Assembly: GCF_014208045.1 (NCBI RefSeq)
Contig: NZ_JACHML010000001.1
Location: 868,001-932,000 of the forward strand
Reading direction: 5' to 3'
Length of the DNA: 64,000 nt
From: Microbacterium thalassium
GTDB lineage: Bacteria > Actinomycetota > Actinomycetes > Actinomycetales > Microbacteriaceae
Part shown: in pieces, positions 59,353-64,000 of the stretch
How the letters are laid out: every line of letters starts with the position of its first letter
How positions within the stretch are numbered: the first letter of the stretch is position 1
Position numbers and translations under genes: made by a program
The notes under the pieces: model-generated
The model's database searches: none
The model's input: only the letters and a program-made list of their open reading frames with translations
What the model was told of the DNA's origin: nothing

Positions 59353-62300
59353 GTGACGTTGATACGACGCATACGCATGAGCGCGGCGGCCGCCGTGCTG
59401 CCGGCGGTCGTCATCGGATTGGCCGGGGTCGTCGTGACCTCGCCCGCCGTGGCCGCGGAGTCAGACGCGACGGTCCTGAGGGGGGTGGCGAGCGACCGCT
59501 GCATCGACGCCGCGAGCGGTGACACCGGGACGATCGTCACTCTTCAGGACTGCGACGGCGAAGACGCACAGCTCTGGGAGTGGACGGACGCGAAGCAGCT
59601 CGTCGTGTTCGGGGGCACCGACGCGAGGTGTCTCGACGTCGCCGGCTTCGATGAGGCCACCCGGCTGACCATCCAGCCGTGCGACGTCGACGACGACGGC
59701 CAGAAGTGGGAGATCCGCGAGGACCTCACCATCCAGAGCCTGGGCGACACCAGGGTGTGCGTCGACGCGTGGGGGGCCGCGACGACGGCGGGGACCGAGA
59801 TCGCCCTCTGGAGGTGCACCGGCGCCCCCAACCAGCTGTGGAAGCGCACGCTCGTCGACGAGCCCGCGAACGTGAGCGTCGACCTGTCGGCCGACACGGG
59901 CGCGATCTACGGCGGCGCCACGGGTGTGCTCTACGGCATGAGCGACGACGGTGTTCCCAGTGACGACCTGGTCGCCGGCATGCGTCCCCGCACGCTCGCG
60001 CAGAAGCCGGCGAACGGCGACCAGCACCCCAACGGCGACGTGCTCGACATCTCGGACGCGTTCTTCGACAACGGCGGCGAGCAGATGGTCGTCTACATGC
60101 AGGACGTCTACAGCGCGTGGCCCTACCAGGAGCCCGCCGACATCCAGGCGGACTACCTCCCCCGCATCCGCACCCAGATGCAGGCGGTCATCGACGCCGG
60201 CCTGCCGATGGAGAAGTTCGCCTGGGTTCCGTACAACGAGCCGGACGGCATCTGGTACCAGGACTGGAACGGCGGCGAGCGTGAGAACTTCCTCGCCGAC
60301 TGGGATGCGGCGTACGCCGTCATCAAGGAGATGGACCCCGACGCGATCATCGTCGGGCCCAACGAGGCGATCTGGCACCCCGACCGTGTGCGCGACCTGC
60401 TGACGCATGCCAAGGATGCGGGCACGCTGCCCGACGTCATGGCGTGGCACGAACTCGGCACCGGCTCGCTCGGCTCGACCGGGTACCGCGAGAACTACGA
60501 GGAGTACCGCGCCATCGAGGAGGACCTGGGGATCGGTCCGCTCCCGATCAACATCGACGAGTACGGCAACCGCCACGACATGGGCAACCCCGGCCGACTG
60601 ATCCAGTGGCTCGCCATGTTCGAGGACACCAAGGTCGACGGTGACATGGCCTTCTGGACCTACGCGGGGAACCTCTCGGACCACGCCGCGCAGACCAAGA
60701 TGGCCAACGGCGGCTGGTGGGTGACGAAGTGGTACTCCGATCTCTCCGGTCACACGGTGGAGTTCACCCCCGAGGCGGTGCGCCCCGACACCATGCAGGG
60801 GATTGCCGCCCTGGACGAGACCAAGCAGCTGGCGACCGTGATCATGGGAGGCAACGCGCTGGGCGCGACGCTGACGGTGGAGAACATCCCCGCCGACTTC
60901 GGCGACGAGGTCGACGTGCTGATCGAGACCGCGGATCTGACCGGTCAGGAGGGCGAGACGTCGTCTCCCCGTGTCGACACGGTGAAGCGCACGGCGGTCT
61001 CCGGCGGTGAGATCTCGGTCGTCGTGCCTGCCAACCAGCAGGCCGCATACCGCGTGAGCATCCTCCCGGCATCCGCCGACGCCCCTGTCCAGCCCGACGC
61101 GGTGTGGTCGGCCTCGTACGAGGCCGAGGACGCGGCGATCGTGGACGCGCAGGCCTTCTCGCAGACCGGCGACTGGAGCTACGCGGCGTCGAACCTGATG
61201 GACGTGGGTGCGTTCAACCGGGCGTCGTCGAGCGTGACCTTCGACGTCGAGGTGCCCGAGGACGGCACGTACGAGCTGGGGATCATCCACGGCTCGAACA
61301 CGAAGTGGGGTCAGCAGGCTCTGTACGTCGACGACGAGTTCGTCCAGCGGGTCACCTACTCGGCCACGCTGAACTGGACCTACCGCGCCCGCGCGGAGGT
61401 TCCGGTCGACCTCACCGCCGGTGCCCACACGGTGTCGCTGCGGGCGTCCGACGACGACGGCGAACTCGATGTGTACTACGACATCACGCTCGATCGCCTC
61501 GACGTCTCGGTCCCGGAGCCCGACACGCTGCGGTACCCGCTGTGGCAGGCGCGGATCTCGGGCGACTTCTCGGTCGACAACAGCCGCTCCGCGCGGCCGG
61601 TCACCCTGGAGCCCGGTGCAACGGCGCAGCTGTTCCTGGGTGCCCCGGCGGACGGGTATTACGACCTGGTTCGCACGGGCTCGGCGCCGGAGGCCGGTGA
61701 GCTGACGGTCGAGCTGTCGAACCGCGACCTGGGCGCCGAGGCCGGTGCCGTGCCCGCGGGCGGGGCCACGGTCACGACCACGGCCTACCTGCACCGCGGT
61801 GTCAACCAGATCGAGCTGACCAACACGGGAAGCACGCCTGTCGTGGTGTCCGAACTCGCCACGGTCCGCAACCGTGACGCCGACGAGGCGACGGTGCGCA
61901 CCGAGGCCGAGGACCTCTCCCGCGACGGCAGCAGCATCGGCGGGAGCCGCTGGGCTTCCGGCGGCGAGTTCGTCGGAGACCTCGGCGAGAACGGCTCGAT
62001 GACCTGGGAGCGCCCGGCGGGCGTCGGCGCGGGCGACTACGTGCTGAACGTGGCCTACGCGCAGAACGAGGTCAACACCGGGCACCCGTACAACACCGAC
62101 GTCGTCACCCGGTTCATCGATACGACCGAGGCCGGCGGCGACACGACGCGGTCGCCGTACCGCAACAACTACACGTGGGACGGATTCTGGGCGGTCACCT
62201 CCGACCTGACCCTGACCACAGACGACGGCGCGCTGACGTTCGACCGCAGCGATGGCTGGGCCCCGAACGTCGACTGGCTGTCGCTGTCGCCGCTCACCCA

Positions 62301-62658
62301 GGGCACGACCGTGATCACCCACTTCGCCCAGCCGGTGAAGTCGGACGGCTCGATGACCACGGTCAAGGCCGGGAAGACGGTGCCGCTGAAGTTCGAGGCG
62401 TTCGCCGACGGTGTCGAGGTGACGGACCCGGAGCAGGTCTCGCTGACGATCGTCGAGGTGGCATGCGATACCGGCGAGATCGTCGGAGACGACATCGCGG
62501 CCTCGTCCGCGCCGGGCCAGACGGTCCTGCGCTATGACGAGGCGGCGGGCCAGTTCGTCTACAACTGGAAGGCGCCGGCTCCGGCCGGAAAGTGCTACCA
62601 GGCGACCGCGACGGTGGCGGGCGGTGGGTCGATGACCGCCCTTTTCATGGTCGGGTAG
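59353..62658 (+). CDS. Secreted multidomain glycosidase: ricin-B lectin, clan-A GH (GH39-like), CBMs, PxKF
   Basis: An 1101-residue exported enzyme. Residues 1-35 are a signal peptide (ending SPAVAA-ES). A beta-trefoil lectin follows (about 38-175), with three QxW-type repeats (AQLWEW, GQKWEI, NQLWKR). The catalytic barrel (about 180-480) has acid/base Glu296 in WVPYNEPDG and nucleophile candidate Glu403 in INIDEYGN, as in clan GH-A; GH39 is the best guess. Two CBM6/35-like domains start at SYEAEDAAI and RTEAEDLSR. The C-terminus PVKSDGSMTTVKAGKTVPLKFEA is a PxKF domain. It probably cuts galactose-containing plant polysaccharide such as arabinogalactan. GTG 59353 has AAGGGAG upstream. Confidence 0.85.
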   Translation: MTLIRRIRMSAAAAVLPAVVIGLAGVVVTSPAVAAESDATVLRGVASDRCIDAASGDTGTIVTLQDCDGEDAQLWEWTDAKQLVVFGGTDARCLDVAGFDEATRLTIQPCDVDDDGQKWEIREDLTIQSLGDTRVCVDAWGAATTAGTEIALWRCTGAPNQLWKRTLVDEPANVSVDLSADTGAIYGGATGVLYGMSDDGVPSDDLVAGMRPRTLAQKPANGDQHPNGDVLDISDAFFDNGGEQMVVYMQDVYSAWPYQEPADIQADYLPRIRTQMQAVIDAGLPMEKFAWVPYNEPDGIWYQDWNGGERENFLADWDAAYAVIKEMDPDAIIVGPNEAIWHPDRVRDLLTHAKDAGTLPDVMAWHELGTGSLGSTGYRENYEEYRAIEEDLGIGPLPINIDEYGNRHDMGNPGRLIQWLAMFEDTKVDGDMAFWTYAGNLSDHAAQTKMANGGWWVTKWYSDLSGHTVEFTPEAVRPDTMQGIAALDETKQLATVIMGGNALGATLTVENIPADFGDEVDVLIETADLTGQEGETSSPRVDTVKRTAVSGGEISVVVPANQQAAYRVSILPASADAPVQPDAVWSASYEAEDAAIVDAQAFSQTGDWSYAASNLMDVGAFNRASSSVTFDVEVPEDGTYELGIIHGSNTKWGQQALYVDDEFVQRVTYSATLNWTYRARAEVPVDLTAGAHTVSLRASDDDGELDVYYDITLDRLDVSVPEPDTLRYPLWQARISGDFSVDNSRSARPVTLEPGATAQLFLGAPADGYYDLVRTGSAPEAGELTVELSNRDLGAEAGAVPAGGATVTTTAYLHRGVNQIELTNTGSTPVVVSELATVRNRDADEATVRTEAEDLSRDGSSIGGSRWASGGEFVGDLGENGSMTWERPAGVGAGDYVLNVAYAQNEVNTGHPYNTDVVTRFIDTTEAGGDTTRSPYRNNYTWDGFWAVTSDLTLTTDDGALTFDRSDGWAPNVDWLSLSPLTQGTTVITHFAQPVKSDGSMTTVKAGKTVPLKFEAFADGVEVTDPEQVSLTIVEVACDTGEIVGDDIAASSAPGQTVLRYDEAAGQFVYNWKAPAPAGKCYQATATVAGGGSMTALFMVG

Positions 62659-62806
62659 ACGAACCGATCCACCCGCGACCGGGTGGGGTGGCGTGATCCG
62701 CCATCCCACCCGGTCGTCTCGGGGCAGCGGCCGCGGAGGAGCGGATGAACGCGAACACACCACGGACGGCGATCGGGTCCTGCCCGGACGTGCCACAATC
62801 ACTGCC

Positions 62807-63844
62807 GTGACGAACGGGAACGCGGGCGAGGCGGCGCGACCCCATGCGCCCAACATCCGGGACGTCGCGGCGGCGGCCGGCGTCTCGTATCAGACCGTGT
62901 CCCGCGTGCTGAACGACGCGGCCAACGTGAGCGATGAGACCCGCACGCGCGTGCTCGAGACCATCGCCGCCATGGACTACCGCCCGAGCCGCGCCGCGCG
63001 CTCGCTGAACTACGGCCGCGTCGGCGCGGTGACGGTCGTCACGGCCGATACGCAGCTCTACGGTCACGCGAGCACGCTGCGCGGCATCGAGGAGAGCGCG
63101 CGGGCCGCGGGGCACACCGTCGGCATCACGGTCGTGGAGTCCGACGCGCAGCCGCACGTGCGGCGCGTCGTGGAGCAGCTGAGCGACCCGAGCTCCGGGG
63201 CTGTCGTCGTCATCGGATTCGATCCGGCGTCGTTCGCCGTCCTGGCGGGGATCCCGGCCGATGTGCCGGTCGTCGTCGTCGCCGAGCCCGGTCATGTCGG
63301 CATCGGGCGGCCATCGCTGTCGCTCGACGAGCACGCCGCCGCGGCCGCCGCGACCACCTACCTCCTCGACCTCGGTCACCGGACCGTGCATCACGTCGCG
63401 ATTCCCGCCGAGCAGCCCGGCGTCGGTCGCCAGTCCGGGTGGCGAGAAGCACTCGAAGCGGCGGACGCCCCGGTGCCGGAGGTCGTGCCGGCCGGGTGGA
63501 GCCTGCAGGACGGGTACGAGGCCGGGCGGATGCTGGCGGCCCGGGACGACGTCACGGCGGTGTTCTGCGGCAACGACGACATCGCGCTCGGGGTTCGTCG
63601 GGCGATGTACGACGCGGGTCGGCAGATCCCGGCCCAGGTGAGCATCGTCGGGTTCGACGACATCCCCGCCACGGAGTTCTGGACCCCGGCGCTCACGACG
63701 GTGCATATGGACTTCGTCGCCCTGGGCCGGGCGGCGCACGCGATGGCCGACGCGCTGACGCGTGGTGGTGAAGCAGTGGCGCCGCAGCTGCCGGTGCCCT
63801 CGCTGGTCGTGCGGGAATCGACCGCGCCTCCGCGCCGGGGATAG
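62807..63844 (+). CDS. LacI-family regulator, second copy
   Basis: A 345-residue LacI regulator with HTH NIRDVAAAAGVSYQTVSRVLNDAANVS and hinge PSRAARSLNYG. Its effector domain is clearly related to the LacI protein at 52641 (FCGNDDIALGVRRAMYDAG, SIVGFDDIPATEFWTPALTT). GTG 62807 follows CACAAT by 7 nt and has no ribosome site, so the mRNA may be leaderless. It may control the secreted glycosidase through the TGTGACyrGTCACA pair at 59286-59323, or the three TGAAA sites, or both. The 148 nt before it hold no clear terminator or operator. Confidence 0.92.
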   Translation: MTNGNAGEAARPHAPNIRDVAAAAGVSYQTVSRVLNDAANVSDETRTRVLETIAAMDYRPSRAARSLNYGRVGAVTVVTADTQLYGHASTLRGIEESARAAGHTVGITVVESDAQPHVRRVVEQLSDPSSGAVVVIGFDPASFAVLAGIPADVPVVVVAEPGHVGIGRPSLSLDEHAAAAAATTYLLDLGHRTVHHVAIPAEQPGVGRQSGWREALEAADAPVPEVVPAGWSLQDGYEAGRMLAARDDVTAVFCGNDDIALGVRRAMYDAGRQIPAQVSIVGFDDIPATEFWTPALTTVHMDFVALGRAAHAMADALTRGGEAVAPQLPVPSLVVRESTAPPRRG

Positions 63845-64000
63845 CGGACCTGTCGCCCGGGGGCGCGGGCGGCGACGCCGAGTTCGCCCCCCTCGAGCAG
63901 GTGTGGGACCTGGCGGACCAGAGGGCGGGTGCGGCCGGGCCGGCCGAACCCACGGCACCCTAGGAGCGCCGGCGGATCAGACCGGCTCCCGCGCGGCGGC

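Noticed and set aside
59461..62856. 1131-codon minus-strand open frame opposite the secreted glycosidase
   Set aside because: Pure antisense shadow of a gene with signal peptide, lectin repeats and catalytic motifs; no recognisable motif in the antisense product.
63845..63976. Open stretch after the second LacI gene
   Set aside because: No start with ribosome site, no motif and no clear hairpin; treated as non-coding.
63977..64000. Possible last codons (AAREPV-stop) of a minus-strand gene entering from the right edge
   Set aside because: Only seven sense codons are visible; any frame could look like this, so no gene is claimed.

Overview
The window is high-GC, densely packed DNA with GTG and TTG starts, many 4-nt ATGA/GTGA stop-start overlaps, leaderless-looking GTG starts behind TANNNT boxes, and actinobacterial lipoproteins and LacI/GntR/TetR regulators. 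It looks like the chromosome of a soil or plant-associated actinobacterium, most likely Microbacteriaceae (Microbacterium-like; inferred from style, not from a marker gene). I see no rRNA, tRNA, CRISPR, prophage or IS element. It is a run of about seven catabolic modules, each with its own regulator and mostly with a visible operator.

(1) 1-9.9 kb: beta-oxidation module. A minus-strand operon (enoyl-CoA hydratase, SDR dehydrogenase, AlkK-like acyl-CoA ligase, thiolase cut by the window edge) diverges from a TetR gene. A Zn alcohol dehydrogenase, an MFS exporter, an uncharacterised protein and a kinase-like phosphotransferase follow. The same TTAGyG/CGCTAA operator lies in the hydratase promoter and the MFS promoter.

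(2) 10-24 kb: aromatic ring-cleavage module around a LysR gene. It has an extradiol dioxygenase, two ACMSD-like amidohydrolases, two FAH-family hydrolases, an alpha/beta C-C hydrolase, a flavin monooxygenase, a cyclase-family hydrolase and a complete RbsABC-like importer. Three promoters share one 21-bp box at the same distance from the -10.

(3) 24-34.6 kb: rhamnoside module. Two secreted GH106-like giant glycosidases flank a NarL-type two-component system and a RhaS-like lipoprotein.

(4) 34.6-47.5 kb: nucleoside-salvage-like module. It combines a BMP/NupABC-type nucleoside importer, PfkB kinase, LOG-like nucleosidase, adenosine-deaminase-like protein, TrzN/guanine-deaminase-type amidohydrolase, LLM flavin monooxygenase and aldo-keto reductase. 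A GntR gene and two near-identical palindromes tie it together.

(5) 46.9-51.7 kb: Rieske oxygenase module. A MarR gene diverges from a catalytic oxygenase subunit that has lost its Rieske motifs, followed by a free-standing Rieske protein, then a normal VanA-like oxygenase and a VanB-like reductase. The split oxygenase is the most unusual item in the window.

(6) 51.3-52.6 kb: an AhpD/CMD-like protein and a methyltransferase, separated by three tandem TGGTCnGACCA-type operators.

(7) 52.6-63.9 kb: galactoside module. A GH36 alpha-galactosidase, binding protein and two permeases (no ATPase) and a LacI gene form one operon. A divergent secreted lectin-GH-CBM-PxKF protein is followed by a second LacI gene. 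Three LacI-type operators and two good sigma-70 promoters lie between the divergent genes.
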